Source: Myxococcales bacterium
Lineage (GTDB): Bacteria; Myxococcota_A; Polyangia; Polyangiales; Polyangiaceae
Assembly: GCA_021847645.1 (NCBI GenBank)
Contig: JAJZQG010000045.1
Location: 1 to 44,342 of the forward strand
DNA length: 44,342 nucleotides
Direction of reading: 5' to 3'
Shown here: one piece after another, positions 9,101-18,017 of the stretch
Layout of the letters: every line of letters begins with the position of its first letter
Numbering within the stretch: the first letter of the stretch is position 1
Translations under genes and position numbers: made by a program
Notes under the pieces: generated by a model
Told to the model about the DNA's origin: nothing
Seen by the model: the letters and a program-made list of their open reading frames with translations, nothing else
The model's database searches: none

Positions 9101-11086
9101 ATGAAGAGCCTGCTTCCGCTTGCCCTGCTCGTCCTGCTCGCCTGCGCGTCGTCCGACGGCGCGGGCGTGCCCTCGGCGCCGCCGGAAACGCAGACGCAGG
9201 ACATGATCATCCAGTCCGTGGAGCCGCACCTGGTGCTGCCGGGGAGCAAGCTGGTCATCAAGGGCGCCGGCTTCGTGCCGGGAAATATCGGCGCCTCGAC
9301 GGTCACCCTCACGGGAACGATGGACGGGAGCCCCGCCCAGGTGACGCTCGCTGCCAACTGGGTGAGCCCAACCCAGCTCGAGGCCGAATGGCCCGCGGCC
9401 GACGTCGCCGGACTGCCCGCGTCCAGCGGCGAGCTCACCGGCGATGTGGTCGTGTCCTCGGACGAAGACGACGGGCTGACGCATACGTCGCTGGCCTACG
9501 CGGTCGGGCTCGACGTACGCGAATCTTTGCAGCCGCAAGTCTCGAAGGTGCAGCAGGGTGTCATCTTCGTCAACGATCCGATCGTGGTCGAGGGCGACGG
9601 CTTTCTGCTCGGCGGGCTCGAGGGTGACACGGTGGCCGTGGTGGACGGGTGCTTTCGTCCGGAGACCGGCACGACGTGCGATCCGGTCGCGGAGCAGCAA
9701 GTCACAGCGGCCCCGGTGAGCCCCTACGATCGCACGCGGGTCGCGTTCCCGTTTGCGCCAGAGATCGCGGGCATCCATCCGGGCACGTTCGAGGGCACGG
9801 TCAAGATCCTCAATCGTCATGGCACGGCCTCGGGTGGCGTTGCGCTCGAGGCACCTCCGGCCGCGATCGCGTTCGACCTTCTGCTCACCACGATCAGCTC
9901 GCTCTCGCCCACGACGGCCAGCTTGGGTCAATATGTCGACGTGCAGGGCGCCGGGTTCGTGGGGCTCCCCTCCGGCACCTCGGATCCGTCGGCGCCGCTG
10001 ACCACGCTCCAGCTCGACGGCACCTTCCTGCTCGAAGGGCAGACGTCGGGCACGAGCGTGTCGGTTTCGCTGGTCCCCGACTTCGTATCGGGCAACCTGG
10101 TGCGCTACGTGCTCAACGAGCAGGACGAGCTCGGCAGCAGCCTGGACCTGAGGCAGTCGGCAGGAACCTTCAGCGGGACCATCCGGCCGGTCGTGCGCTT
10201 CGGCACCGACACGGCCCAGGGCGACGCGGCCAGCGTGACGTTCTCGATCGCACACGTCAAGCAGGTAGTGTGGCTCAACTTCCTTCCGGCCTACATCGGA
10301 AGCCTGCGACGCTTCGGGCTGCGGGCCGTGGACCAGCGCATTCGCGATCGCGTCATGGAAGTATCCGTGCGCGACTATGCGGGTATCAACGTGGAGTTTC
10401 GCTTCGAGGAGCCCAGCGACTTCGCCCAGTACGCACAGGTGGACATCAGCGGTCCGGACCCGAACGGCTCGGGGCTGCTGGGCTACGACAACACGCCGGG
10501 CAAGGACACCGACAACACCAGGCTCTACGACAAGATCGGTGGCGTGAACGCAACTACCCAGCAGGACGGCTATCCCGGCTACGGCGGTGTTTTCGTCGAG
10601 TCGTTCTTCGGGTTCAGCACGCATCCGGGCACGCTCGCCAATCAGCTCGATGGGGCGACGGCCGCGTTCGACCAGCTCTTCGATCCGTTCCGTCCCGACG
10701 TTGCGGGTGGTGCGCCGGTGACCGCGCAAGACCTGGCCACCTTGCAGATCCCGGTGCTGCATTCGACCGAGGGCTGTCCGGCGTCGGACCGGGGCACGCA
10801 GATCGGCTGTGCGGTATTCGTGCTCGGCTCGCTCATCGGAACCACGATGACGCACGAGGTGGCGCACTCGCTGGGGCTGGCCGATCCGTACGGCGGGGAA
10901 TTCCACAACGTGGGCGACCAGCCCAACCGGCTGATGGATGCCGGGGGGTATCGCACGTTCAACGAGCGGGCGGAGCTCAACGGCGAAGGGCCCGGGGTGT
11001 TCTGCGACGAGGACTACCAGTATCTTCGCAAGGTGCTGCCGACCTCGGCGGACGACCCGCTGCCGGCTCGCCCGCCGTGCTGGTGA
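9101..11086 (+). CDS. IPT/TIG-domain lipoprotein with C-terminal metzincin-type zinc protease
   Basis: 661 residues starting at ATG 9101, 5 nt after the previous stop. The short signal peptide ends LLAC (Cys15). Three IPT/TIG-like immunoglobulin folds are visible (LVIKGAGF, IVVEGDGF and YVDVQGAGF each mark a core strand) across about residues 30-380. The C-terminal part carries HEVAHSLGLAD (residues 585-595), the zinc signature HExxHxxGxxD, and a Met-turn-like RLMDAGG (Met612), both hallmarks of metzincins. Known TIG domains mediate surface binding, so this is probably an anchored extracellular metalloprotease. It is last in the operon and converges on the PRPP synthetase gene 25 nt away. Confidence 0.82.
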   Translation: MKSLLPLALLVLLACASSDGAGVPSAPPETQTQDMIIQSVEPHLVLPGSKLVIKGAGFVPGNIGASTVTLTGTMDGSPAQVTLAANWVSPTQLEAEWPAADVAGLPASSGELTGDVVVSSDEDDGLTHTSLAYAVGLDVRESLQPQVSKVQQGVIFVNDPIVVEGDGFLLGGLEGDTVAVVDGCFRPETGTTCDPVAEQQVTAAPVSPYDRTRVAFPFAPEIAGIHPGTFEGTVKILNRHGTASGGVALEAPPAAIAFDLLLTTISSLSPTTASLGQYVDVQGAGFVGLPSGTSDPSAPLTTLQLDGTFLLEGQTSGTSVSVSLVPDFVSGNLVRYVLNEQDELGSSLDLRQSAGTFSGTIRPVVRFGTDTAQGDAASVTFSIAHVKQVVWLNFLPAYIGSLRRFGLRAVDQRIRDRVMEVSVRDYAGINVEFRFEEPSDFAQYAQVDISGPDPNGSGLLGYDNTPGKDTDNTRLYDKIGGVNATTQQDGYPGYGGVFVESFFGFSTHPGTLANQLDGATAAFDQLFDPFRPDVAGGAPVTAQDLATLQIPVLHSTEGCPASDRGTQIGCAVFVLGSLIGTTMTHEVAHSLGLADPYGGEFHNVGDQPNRLMDAGGYRTFNERAELNGEGPGVFCDEDYQYLRKVLPTSADDPLPARPPCW

Positions 11087-11111
11087 GCACGAGTTGGATG
11101 GCGGGGGGACT

Positions 11112-12053
11112 TCAGGAGTTGGCGATGAGCTCGGCGAGGGACTTGCCGGTGTGGATGTACTGAATCGCCTTGGCGAGCAGGTCGGCCACGGACACGACGG
11201 TGATCTTGTCGATCTGCTTCTCGACGGGCAGCGGGATCGTGTTCGTGGTGATGAGCTCGGAGATCTTCGAGCGATTGAGCTTCTCGACACCCGAGCCGGA
11301 GAGCACCGGGTGGGTGACCGCGGCGCGAACGCTGCGGGCGCCCGAGGTGATGAGCAGATCGGCGGCTTCGGTCAGGGTCGAGGCCGTGTCGATCATGTCG
11401 TCGACCAGCACGCAATCGCGTCCGGCGACGTCGCCGATGAGGCGCATGGCCTTGGCCTTGGCGGGGGAATCGCGGCGCCGGTCGATCAGCGCCATGGTTC
11501 CGCCGAGCCCCAGGGCAAAGGAGCTGGCGAACTCCACACCGCCCGCGTCGGGCGAGACGAGCACGGGATCGGCCAGGTCCAAGCCGCGCAGGTGCTCGAC
11601 CAGCAGGCGCGTGGAGCCGAGCAGATCCACCGGCACCTCGAAGAAGCCCTGGATTTGCTGGGCGTGGATGTCGACCGTGATCACGCGATCCACACCGACC
11701 GACTCGAGCATGTTGGCCACGACCTTGGCCGAGATGGGCACCCGCGGGCGCGTCTGCCTGTCCTGACGGCTGTATCCGAAGTACGGGATGACGGCCGTGA
11801 CGCTCGCGGCCGAGGCGCGCCGGCAGGCGTCGATCATCAGCACCAGCTCCATCAGGTGGTCGTTGCCGGGATACGACGTGGACTGGACGATGAACACCTC
11901 GCAAGCGCGCACGCTCTCGTTGAGGCTGAGCGCGACCTCGCCGTCCGAGTACCGGGTGACGTCGGCGTTGCCGACCTGGATTTCCAAGGTGTGGGCGATC
12001 TTGTGGGCGAGCTCGGGATTGGAGCTGCCGGTGAACAACTTGAGGTCGGACAT
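11112..12053 (-). CDS. prs: Ribose-phosphate pyrophosphokinase (PRPP synthetase)
   Basis: 313 residues, the usual length for class I enzymes. It makes 5-phosphoribosyl diphosphate from ribose 5-phosphate and ATP in the cytosol, for purine, pyrimidine, His and Trp synthesis. Motifs: the ATP-binding region IPYFGYSRQDRQTRPRVPI, the metal-binding VDIHAQQIQGFF, and the PRPP loop VLVDDMIDTASTL. The ATG at 12053 (MSDLKLFTGSSN) matches the family N-terminus; the in-frame upstream ATG would add 12 unusual residues. It lies 82 nt downstream of the split transketolase on the same strand, which fits a supply of ribose 5-phosphate. Confidence 0.95.
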   Translation of the reverse strand: MSDLKLFTGSSNPELAHKIAHTLEIQVGNADVTRYSDGEVALSLNESVRACEVFIVQSTSYPGNDHLMELVLMIDACRRASAASVTAVIPYFGYSRQDRQTRPRVPISAKVVANMLESVGVDRVITVDIHAQQIQGFFEVPVDLLGSTRLLVEHLRGLDLADPVLVSPDAGGVEFASSFALGLGGTMALIDRRRDSPAKAKAMRLIGDVAGRDCVLVDDMIDTASTLTEAADLLITSGARSVRAAVTHPVLSGSGVEKLNRSKISELITTNTIPLPVEKQIDKITVVSVADLLAKAIQYIHTGKSLAELIANS

Positions 12054-12135
12054 GGCGCGGGTGTAGCCGCAACGACGGGCCGGCTGCAAGGCTCGACGGT
12101 CGTCCGGCCTTCGCTTCGTGGCCCTCGGCTCGGAC

Positions 12136-13083
12136 CTACACCTTTCGCTTGCGCTCGATCGCCTTCTTCGCAGCCTTGACGATCGCGTCGGGCGTCAGGC
12201 CGAAGTACTCGAGGAGCTCTTGGGGATTGCCCGAACGGCCGAACGCATCGCGCACCCCTACCCGCTCGAGCGGGATCGGATGGCGCCGCAGCAACACCTC
12301 CCCGACCGCGTCGCCCAAGCCTCCGATCACCGAATGCTCCTCCGCGGTCACCGCACACCCTGTCTCGTCCGCGCACTTCAGCACCAGGTACTCGTCGACC
12401 GGCTTGACCGTGGAAAGGTCCACCACCCTGGCCGAGATGTCGTCCTCGGCCAGACGCTCGGCAGCCTCGATCGCCGAATGCAGCATCAACCCGATGCCGA
12501 ACAGGGTCACGTCGGTGCCCGGGCGCACCTCCATTCCCGCGCCGATGCGGAACGGCTTCTCGTCGGGGTAGATCACGGGAAGCTTCTCGCGGGTCAGCCG
12601 GATGTAGACCGGGCCATCGTACCAGGCCGCGGCCTCCACCGCCTTGCGCGTCTCCACCGCATCGGCCGGAACGATCACGGTCATGGCTGGGATGGCCCGC
12701 ATGACGGCAATGTCTTCGAGCGACTGGTGCGAAGCGCCGTCCTTGCCGACCGTGATGCCGCCGTGGGTCCCGACCAGGTTCACGTTGACCCCGGGCATGG
12801 CGACACTCTGCCGGATCTGCTCCCAGCACCGGCCGGTCAGGAAGATGGCGAAGCTCGACACGAAGGGGATCTTGCCGGCCAGGGCCATGCCTGCGGCTGT
12901 GCCCACCAGGTCCTGCTCGCTGATTCCCATGTTGAAGAAGCGATCGGGGAAGCGCTTGGCGAACGCCGCGGTGCAGGTCGACGACGACAGATCGGCGTCG
13001 AGCACGACGATGTCGCGGCTGCGCTCGCCCAAGCGAACCAGGGTGCGCCCGTACTCCTCGCGGGTAGACAGGATCCGGGTCAT
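12136..13083 (-). CDS. Transketolase, C-terminal subunit (pyrimidine and C-terminal domains)
   Basis: 315 residues, the second half of a two-gene transketolase. It holds the pyrimidine-binding domain with the catalytic-Glu motif FFNMGISEQDLVGTAAGMA, followed by the transketolase C-terminal domain (VVDLSTVKPVDE, then EEHSVIGGLGDAV). The ATG at 13083 overlaps the stop of the N-terminal subunit (ATGA), implying translational coupling and roughly equal synthesis. With its partner it exchanges two-carbon units between sugar phosphates in the non-oxidative pentose-phosphate pathway. Split transketolases are common in many bacteria and archaea; a DXS-like role is less likely given the two-gene architecture and sequence. 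Confidence 0.92.
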   Translation of the reverse strand: MTRILSTREEYGRTLVRLGERSRDIVVLDADLSSSTCTAAFAKRFPDRFFNMGISEQDLVGTAAGMALAGKIPFVSSFAIFLTGRCWEQIRQSVAMPGVNVNLVGTHGGITVGKDGASHQSLEDIAVMRAIPAMTVIVPADAVETRKAVEAAAWYDGPVYIRLTREKLPVIYPDEKPFRIGAGMEVRPGTDVTLFGIGLMLHSAIEAAERLAEDDISARVVDLSTVKPVDEYLVLKCADETGCAVTAEEHSVIGGLGDAVGEVLLRRHPIPLERVGVRDAFGRSGNPQELLEYFGLTPDAIVKAAKKAIERKRKV

Positions 13084-13943
13084 GACGGCTCCTCCACGGG
13101 CTCGCCCAGCTCGCGCAGCGCGATGGCCAGGTGCTTGTCGTTGGGCGCCTTGCCGTGCCACTCGACCTTGTTTTCGAAGATGCTCACGCCCTTGCCCTTG
13201 ACGGTCTTCGCCACGATCACGGTGGGCTTGTCGGTGCAGACGCGAGCCTCATCCAACGCGCGGAGAATGGCCGGCATGTCGTGCCCGTCGATGCTCAACG
13301 CGTTCCAGCCGAACGCGGCGAACTTGTCCAGCACGGGTTCGACGCTCATGATCTGTTGCACGAAGCCGTCGATCTGCAGGCCGTTGTGATCGACGAAGGC
13401 GCAGAGGTTGGCCGTGCGATAGTGCGCCGCGCTCATCGCGGCCTCCCAGACCTGACCCTCTTGCAGCTCGCCGTCGCCGAGCACGGCGTAGATACGGGGC
13501 TGAGGGCGGCGGTCGCGAAGGGCCAGCGCCATGCCGTGGGCGATGGAGAGCCCTTGGCCGAGCGAGCCGGTGGAGGCCTCGACACCGGGGCAGCGGCGCG
13601 AGTCCGGATGGCCTTGCAGGATGCTGCTGAGCGTGCGCAGGCGATTCAGGTCGTCCTGCGCGATGTAGCCGCAGCGCTGGAGCACGGCGTACAAGGCGGG
13701 CGCGGCGTGTCCCTTGCTCAGCACGAAGCGGTCGCGGTCCTTCCAATCCGGCCGAAACGGGTGGTGACGCATTTCGGCGAAGTACAGGGCCGTGAGGATG
13801 TCGACGCAGGACAAGGAGCTGCCCGTATGCCCGGAGCCGGAGCGGTGGATCATGCGAACGATCGACACACGCAGCTGGCGGGCGATCTCGCGCAACTCGT
13901 CGGGGTCACGGAGACGAGGGAGCGGTTGGGACGATGTGACCAT
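13080..13943 (-). CDS. Transketolase, N-terminal subunit (thiamine diphosphate-binding)
   Basis: 287 residues. The thiamine diphosphate/metal site is complete: GDGELQEGQVWEA followed about 25 residues later by DHNGLQIDG. SGHTGSSLSCVDIL and FVLSKGHAAPALYAVL are typical transketolase N-domain motifs, and EASTGSLGQGLSIAHGMA is the conserved substrate/cofactor loop. The start is the ATG at 13941-13943. It overlaps the gene for the C-terminal subunit by 4 nt. Cytosolic; acts with that subunit as a heterotetramer in characterised split enzymes. Confidence 0.92.
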   Translation of the reverse strand: MVTSSQPLPRLRDPDELREIARQLRVSIVRMIHRSGSGHTGSSLSCVDILTALYFAEMRHHPFRPDWKDRDRFVLSKGHAAPALYAVLQRCGYIAQDDLNRLRTLSSILQGHPDSRRCPGVEASTGSLGQGLSIAHGMALALRDRRPQPRIYAVLGDGELQEGQVWEAAMSAAHYRTANLCAFVDHNGLQIDGFVQQIMSVEPVLDKFAAFGWNALSIDGHDMPAILRALDEARVCTDKPTVIVAKTVKGKGVSIFENKVEWHGKAPNDKHLAIALRELGEPVEEPS

Positions 13944-14001
13944 GCTCAGGTGGCGCGGAACCTAGAGCACTTCTGGGCGAGATGGAACAGGGACCGAAGC
14001 G

Positions 14002-15516
14002 CTACGGGCAGGTGTTCGCGTTCTCGACGCAGATGATCCTTCCGGCCTGCGGGTATTCGCAGCACTGAGGATTGTCGACGAGCTGGTTGCAGGTGTTGGT
14101 GCACGGGCAGGTGTTGCACGAGGAGGCCAGGCGGTAGAGATCGCAATTGCCGCCGATGCAGAGTTCATCGGCCTGGCAGCGCGTCTGGCAGTCGCCGCAG
14201 TGCAGAGGATCGGTCTGGGTGTCGACGCAGGCCACGAGGTTGTTGCCGACCGGGCACTCGGTGAGGTTGTTCGCGCAGCCCTGGCCGAGGGACGAGCATT
14301 GACCGCTCTCGCACTTCTGTCCGGTGGAGCACGCGGTGTTGCAGCCGCCGCAGTAGCGCGGGTCCGAGGTCGTGTCCACGCACTGGCCGTTGCACAGCGT
14401 CAGCCCGGGCCGGCACTCGCACGCACCGGCCACGCAGGTTTCCTGGGCGGCGCACTGGGTGTAGCAGTTTCCGCACCGCATCGGGTCGTTCTGCGTGTCG
14501 CGGCACTGGCCGTTGCACAGCTCGAACCCCGGGTTGCACACGCATTGCGAATTCTGGCAGGTCTGGCTGTTCTGGCAGACGTGATCGCAGCCGCCGCAGT
14601 TGTTCGGGTCGGTGGCGGTGTTGATGCACTGACCGTTGCAGAACGAGGTGCCCGGCGCGCACTGGCACTGCCCCTGGGCGCTGCACGTCATCGACGGGTT
14701 ACCGCAGTTGGCGTCGGTCAGGCACTGAACACAGGCGTAGGTCGCGGTGTTGCAGTACGGCCGTTGGGTGGTGCAGGTCGTGTTGTCGACGCAGTCGACG
14801 CACTGCCCGGTCGGTGCGCAGACCGGGTGCTGGGTGTTGGCGCAATTGCCGGTGTCGAGGCATTGCACGCAGAAGCCCTTGGTGACATCGCAGTATGGGG
14901 TTGGCAGCGCGCACTGGCCGCTGGAGGCGCACTTGCTCACGCAGCGGTTGGTCGCCGGGTCGCAGGCCATCGTTGGATCGCCACAGTTCGTGTCCGTCAC
15001 GCACTCGACGCACCGATCGGTTGCCGTGTTGCAGTATGGCTGATTGCCACCGCAGTTCTGGTTGCTGGTGCATTGGACACAGGTATGCGTCGCCAAATCG
15101 CAGGCGGGGCGGTTGGTGTTGGCGCAGTTCGCGTCGCCCAGGCACGCCACGCAAACGCCGTTCGGGATATCGCAGTAAGGAAGTGGCTGGGCGCAGTTGC
15201 CGTCTCCGGTGCACTGAGGACCACCGCCGCTGCCCCCGGTGCCGGACGCTCCTGCCGTGCCCCCAGCGCCCGCGGTCCCCGCCGCTCCTCCCGTACCCGC
15301 GGAGCCGTCGGGCGTGGTGCCCCCCGAGCCACCGGTGCCCGCGGACGCATCACCCCCGGGACCGCCGTCGGTCGATCCTCCGGTACCCGCAGCGCCTCCG
15401 GTGCCCGGAACGGGCTGCGACAGCGATGTGTCGTTGGAGCTGCCGCACCCAGCGATGGCGGCGGCGCTAAAGAGGATTCCCGGCAAGAGCAAGCTGGCAA
15501 GTCGAAGTCGGTTCAC
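14002..15516 (-). CDS. Cys-rich repeat lipoprotein with Stig1-like repeats
   Basis: 504 residues from a GTG at 15516, chosen for its GGAGG 8 nt upstream and the signal peptide VNRLRLASLLLPG ending in a lipobox (IAGC, Cys24). A Gly/Thr/Ala-rich linker follows (about 30-105). The rest is repeats: eight type A units of about 23 residues with four Cys each (for example CLGDANCANTNRPACDLATH), then four type B units of about 41 residues with the CNGQC.DT..DP..CGGC signature of Stig1-like domains. The C-terminus (CNTCPCTNTCNQ) is also Cys-rich. Probably a rigid, disulfide-bonded surface protein. It lies 22 nt after a smaller gene with the same type A repeats. Confidence 0.82.
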   Translation of the reverse strand: MNRLRLASLLLPGILFSAAAIAGCGSSNDTSLSQPVPGTGGAAGTGGSTDGGPGGDASAGTGGSGGTTPDGSAGTGGAAGTAGAGGTAGASGTGGSGGGPQCTGDGNCAQPLPYCDIPNGVCVACLGDANCANTNRPACDLATHTCVQCTSNQNCGGNQPYCNTATDRCVECVTDTNCGDPTMACDPATNRCVSKCASSGQCALPTPYCDVTKGFCVQCLDTGNCANTQHPVCAPTGQCVDCVDNTTCTTQRPYCNTATYACVQCLTDANCGNPSMTCSAQGQCQCAPGTSFCNGQCINTATDPNNCGGCDHVCQNSQTCQNSQCVCNPGFELCNGQCRDTQNDPMRCGNCYTQCAAQETCVAGACECRPGLTLCNGQCVDTTSDPRYCGGCNTACSTGQKCESGQCSSLGQGCANNLTECPVGNNLVACVDTQTDPLHCGDCQTRCQADELCIGGNCDLYRLASSCNTCPCTNTCNQLVDNPQCCEYPQAGRIICVENANTCP

Positions 15517-15524
15517 GGCACATA

Positions 15525-15529
15525 CCTCC
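15525..15529 (-). promoter_or_regulatory. Shine-Dalgarno GGAGG selecting the GTG start at 15516
   Basis: On the minus strand GGAGG is followed by 8 nt and then GTG. An in-frame ATG at 15531 overlaps this site and is therefore unlikely to be the start. Confidence 0.55.
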
Positions 15530-15538
15530 ATGTGGTCG

Positions 15539-15982
15539 TCAGTTCGAGCACTCGTGATCGGCGTTGCAGATCCCGGAGCTGCACTGCGCCGGGCCCAGGC
15601 ATTCCACACATCGGCCCTCGGACAACAGGCACGTGGGCAAGCCGGATGCCTGGCATTGCGTATCCGACAGACACTGGACACAAACATGCCCCGGGCTGCA
15701 CCAGGGATGGTCACCGCTGCAATGAGCGTGCGACAAGCACGCCACGCAGGCGCCGCCCTCGGGATCGCAATAGGGTGTGTCACCCGAACAATGCAGCGCG
15801 GCACAAGCAGCCGAATCGCCCGCCGGAGCGTCGCTCTTGGCATCCGGCCCGGCACCCGCGTCGTCCAACGCCGCGCCGCCGGAGCCCGAGAAGAGTCCTA
15901 TCGACGAGTCGGCGCCCACGCCGCAATGGAGCAGTCCGGTCACCACCAGAAAGAGAAGGGCAAGAAAGGTCGCGAAGCGCAT
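15539..15982 (-). CDS. Small Cys-rich lipoprotein with type A repeats
   Basis: 147 residues from ATG 15982; an ATG at 16003 would add seven residues and cannot be excluded. MRFATFLALLFLVVTGLLHC is a classic lipoprotein signal with the lipid Cys at 20. A Gly/Asp/Ala-rich spacer is followed by about four ~23-residue, four-Cys units (CVACLSHAHCSGDHPWC, CVQCLSDTQCQASG and similar). These are the same repeat type as in the next gene downstream, so the two are probably paralogues by duplication. It lies about 120 nt downstream of the FecR-type gene on the same strand and may belong to its operon. Function unknown; exported, probably disulfide-bonded. Confidence 0.75.
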   Translation of the reverse strand: MRFATFLALLFLVVTGLLHCGVGADSSIGLFSGSGGAALDDAGAGPDAKSDAPAGDSAACAALHCSGDTPYCDPEGGACVACLSHAHCSGDHPWCSPGHVCVQCLSDTQCQASGLPTCLLSEGRCVECLGPAQCSSGICNADHECSN

Positions 15983-16104
15983 GCTGAGCGTTCTCGAGAT
16001 CATCAGTAACCGCGACGAGGTGACGGCAGGCGCGGGGCGAGAGAAAAAGTTCCGGCGCCACGGTCGGAGCGTGTGCGAGAAGGCCTCGCCACCAACGCAC
16101 GACG

Positions 16105-17274
16105 TCAATGGGCCGGCGGCGAGCTCGACGGTGCGGGGGACAGGACGGTGTCACGCGCTTCGTCGCGCGCGAAGCCATCGGGATTCTCGGCAAGGTACCG
16201 GCGCGCCTCGCGGGCGGCACCCTTCTCGTCGCCGAGCCGCTTGAGCGCGCGAAAGCGCTCTACCCGCGCATCGGGCGCGAGCGGCGATGTCGGATACCGC
16301 GACAACAGCCGGTCGAGCGCGCCAAGCACCGCCCGATCGTCGCCCCGGCGCTTCGCAGCCATCGCAGCCTGGAACAGACCGTTCTCTTCGGCGAGACTGC
16401 TGCGAGCCGACGCTCCCGCAGGCGCCGTCGACGCGACCGGACGGGACGACGGCGGGGTTGCAGGCGGACGCTCCGCGCTTCCGAGCGGGGGACCTGCCTG
16501 CGGCGCCACGGCGGGCTCGGCCGAGGACGACCACGTCTCTCCCCGCGTCAGCCAGGATTCGCCGCCCGCGTGCGAGACCGACACCAGCCCCTCGGTGACC
16601 TGCACGCTCGTGGTGAGCGGCGCGCCGGGCGAAGCCGACGACACCGTCACCGAAAAGCGCGTGCCGTGCACCACGACCTCCGAATCGGGCGTGCGGACGG
16701 CAAAGCTCCGGCCCGGGGGAAGTTTGGGCACCGACAGATCGACGCGGCCCATCGTGAGCACGATGTCGTCACGACCGGCTGGCTCCTGCCGAACCGCGCC
16801 GATGCTGACGGTCGTGGCTGGTCCCGCGTTGACGATGACGCCCGTGGCCAACACCACCGTAGCGCCGCCTTGCGCCGCGGTGCGAAGCTCGTCCCCCGTT
16901 TGCAGCTCCGTATCCTGTTGCGCCGCGACCGGTGACAGAGCCCCGCCGCGGGCAACCAGAACCGTCCCGTCAACTGCTCGCGCCCGCGCCGCAGGCTCGG
17001 TCGCGACAGCCGACGGCACCGCGCTCTCGCGAGCATGACGGACAGAGCGCACCGCGCCCAGCACCACGATGAGCATCGCTGCCGCCAGCAGCGCAGCCAC
17101 CAGCGGCCGCCACCGACGTCTTCTTGCCCTCTGCTGCTCTTCTTTCACCACCGAGGCAACGTGGGCAACGACTTGATCGCGGCGGCTCCCCGCCAGCGCC
17201 GGATCGTCGGCGGGAACTCGCAGCTCGGCCAGAGCCTGGAGCAACTGCACGGACTGCGACTCTGGAGGCTTCAT
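16105..17274 (-). CDS. FecR-type membrane regulator with C-terminal TPR-like region
   Basis: 389 residues. A cytoplasmic N-terminus is followed by a basic stretch (RARRRRWR) and a single membrane segment (about 57-75, PLVAALLAAAMLIVVLG). A periplasmic FecR domain follows (about 95-225; VDGTVLVARGG and VVVHGTRFSVTV are its typical strands). Residues about 290-380 are helical with TPR/YbgF-like spacing (FQAAMAAKRRGDDRAVLGALDRL). FecR proteins control ECF sigma factors by sensing envelope signals. Here the start overlaps the sigma gene stop (ATGA), so the two are translationally coupled and this is the likely anti-sigma or sensor. Confidence 0.85.
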   Translation of the reverse strand: MKPPESQSVQLLQALAELRVPADDPALAGSRRDQVVAHVASVVKEEQQRARRRRWRPLVAALLAAAMLIVVLGAVRSVRHARESAVPSAVATEPAARARAVDGTVLVARGGALSPVAAQQDTELQTGDELRTAAQGGATVVLATGVIVNAGPATTVSIGAVRQEPAGRDDIVLTMGRVDLSVPKLPPGRSFAVRTPDSEVVVHGTRFSVTVSSASPGAPLTTSVQVTEGLVSVSHAGGESWLTRGETWSSSAEPAVAPQAGPPLGSAERPPATPPSSRPVASTAPAGASARSSLAEENGLFQAAMAAKRRGDDRAVLGALDRLLSRYPTSPLAPDARVERFRALKRLGDEKGAAREARRYLAENPDGFARDEARDTVLSPAPSSSPPAH

Positions 17275-17951
17275 GCTTCCTCCCTCTCGTCGTCGTGGGG
17301 TCCACCGTCCGCCATCCTCGCGGCCAGCTCGCGACGGCCTCGCACGAGACGAGACTGCGCGGCTGCCACGCTCACGCCCGTCATGGCGGCAATGTCGTTC
17401 AGCTCATGGCCCAGCACGTCATGCAGCACCAGGGCCTCCGCCCGTTCGTGCGACATGGCCGCCAAGTGAGATCGAATGCGCTCGAGCTCCCGCCGCGCCA
17501 GTACCTCCCGCTCCACGTCGGAGTGCGACTTGGAGTGCACCGAGTCCAGGTCCGGCGCTGCCGATCGGTCCAACACGCGACGCTCACGGGTTCGCGCGCG
17601 AAGCGCGTTGAGCCCCACGTGCGCCGCCACGGTCGCCGCCCACGTCGTCAGGCTGCACTCGCGGGCAAACGTTCGTCTCGTAATCGACAACACGATCTGC
17701 TCGAAAGCCGACTGCACCAGATCGTCATGGTCCGCCTCGCGGCGCCCCAACAGCCGGTAGATCGTCCCATCCACCACGCCGCACAGCCGATCGTACAGAC
17801 CGCCCGCTACCTTGTGGTCGCCTCGCCGCACCGCCTCGATGAGCTCGTCGTCCGACAGCAAGCCGCGATCGGCGCACGACGCTCCACCCGGCACGACGCG
17901 AAGCTGAGGCCGTCGATCGACGCTGTGGCTCGCACGGTTCGACACGTCCAT
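17271..17951 (-). CDS. ECF-type RNA polymerase sigma factor
   Basis: 226 residues from ATG 17951; a GTG 36 nt upstream is possible. The region 2-like segment (ELIEAVRRGDHKVAGGLYDR, then DHDDLVQSAFEQIVLSI) and the region 4 helix-turn-helix (LNDIAAMTGVSVAAAQSRLVRGRREL) define a small sigma-70 family (ECF) factor; region 3 is absent, as expected. It directs RNA polymerase to a specific regulon and is paired with the overlapping FecR-type gene. The upstream gene on the same strand ends 66 nt before it. The regulon may include the neighbouring Cys-rich lipoproteins and the multihaem protein; that is inference from position. Confidence 0.88.
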   Translation of the reverse strand: MDVSNRASHSVDRRPQLRVVPGGASCADRGLLSDDELIEAVRRGDHKVAGGLYDRLCGVVDGTIYRLLGRREADHDDLVQSAFEQIVLSITRRTFARECSLTTWAATVAAHVGLNALRARTRERRVLDRSAAPDLDSVHSKSHSDVEREVLARRELERIRSHLAAMSHERAEALVLHDVLGHELNDIAAMTGVSVAAAQSRLVRGRRELAARMADGGPHDDEREEA

Positions 17952-18017
17952 ACTAGTAACCGATCCCGCCGAAGGCAGGCAGTGCACTCGACGAGCTCGG
18001 ACGATGCACGCGCCGCG

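Noticed and set aside
12054-12135. Terminator between transketolase and prs
   Set aside because: GGCCGG and CCGGCC arms exist but the loop is about 20 nt and no T-run follows.
15516-15531. ATG at 15531 as start of the large Cys-rich lipoprotein
   Set aside because: It overlaps the GGAGG site, whereas the GTG at 15516 has ideal spacing and directly begins the signal peptide.
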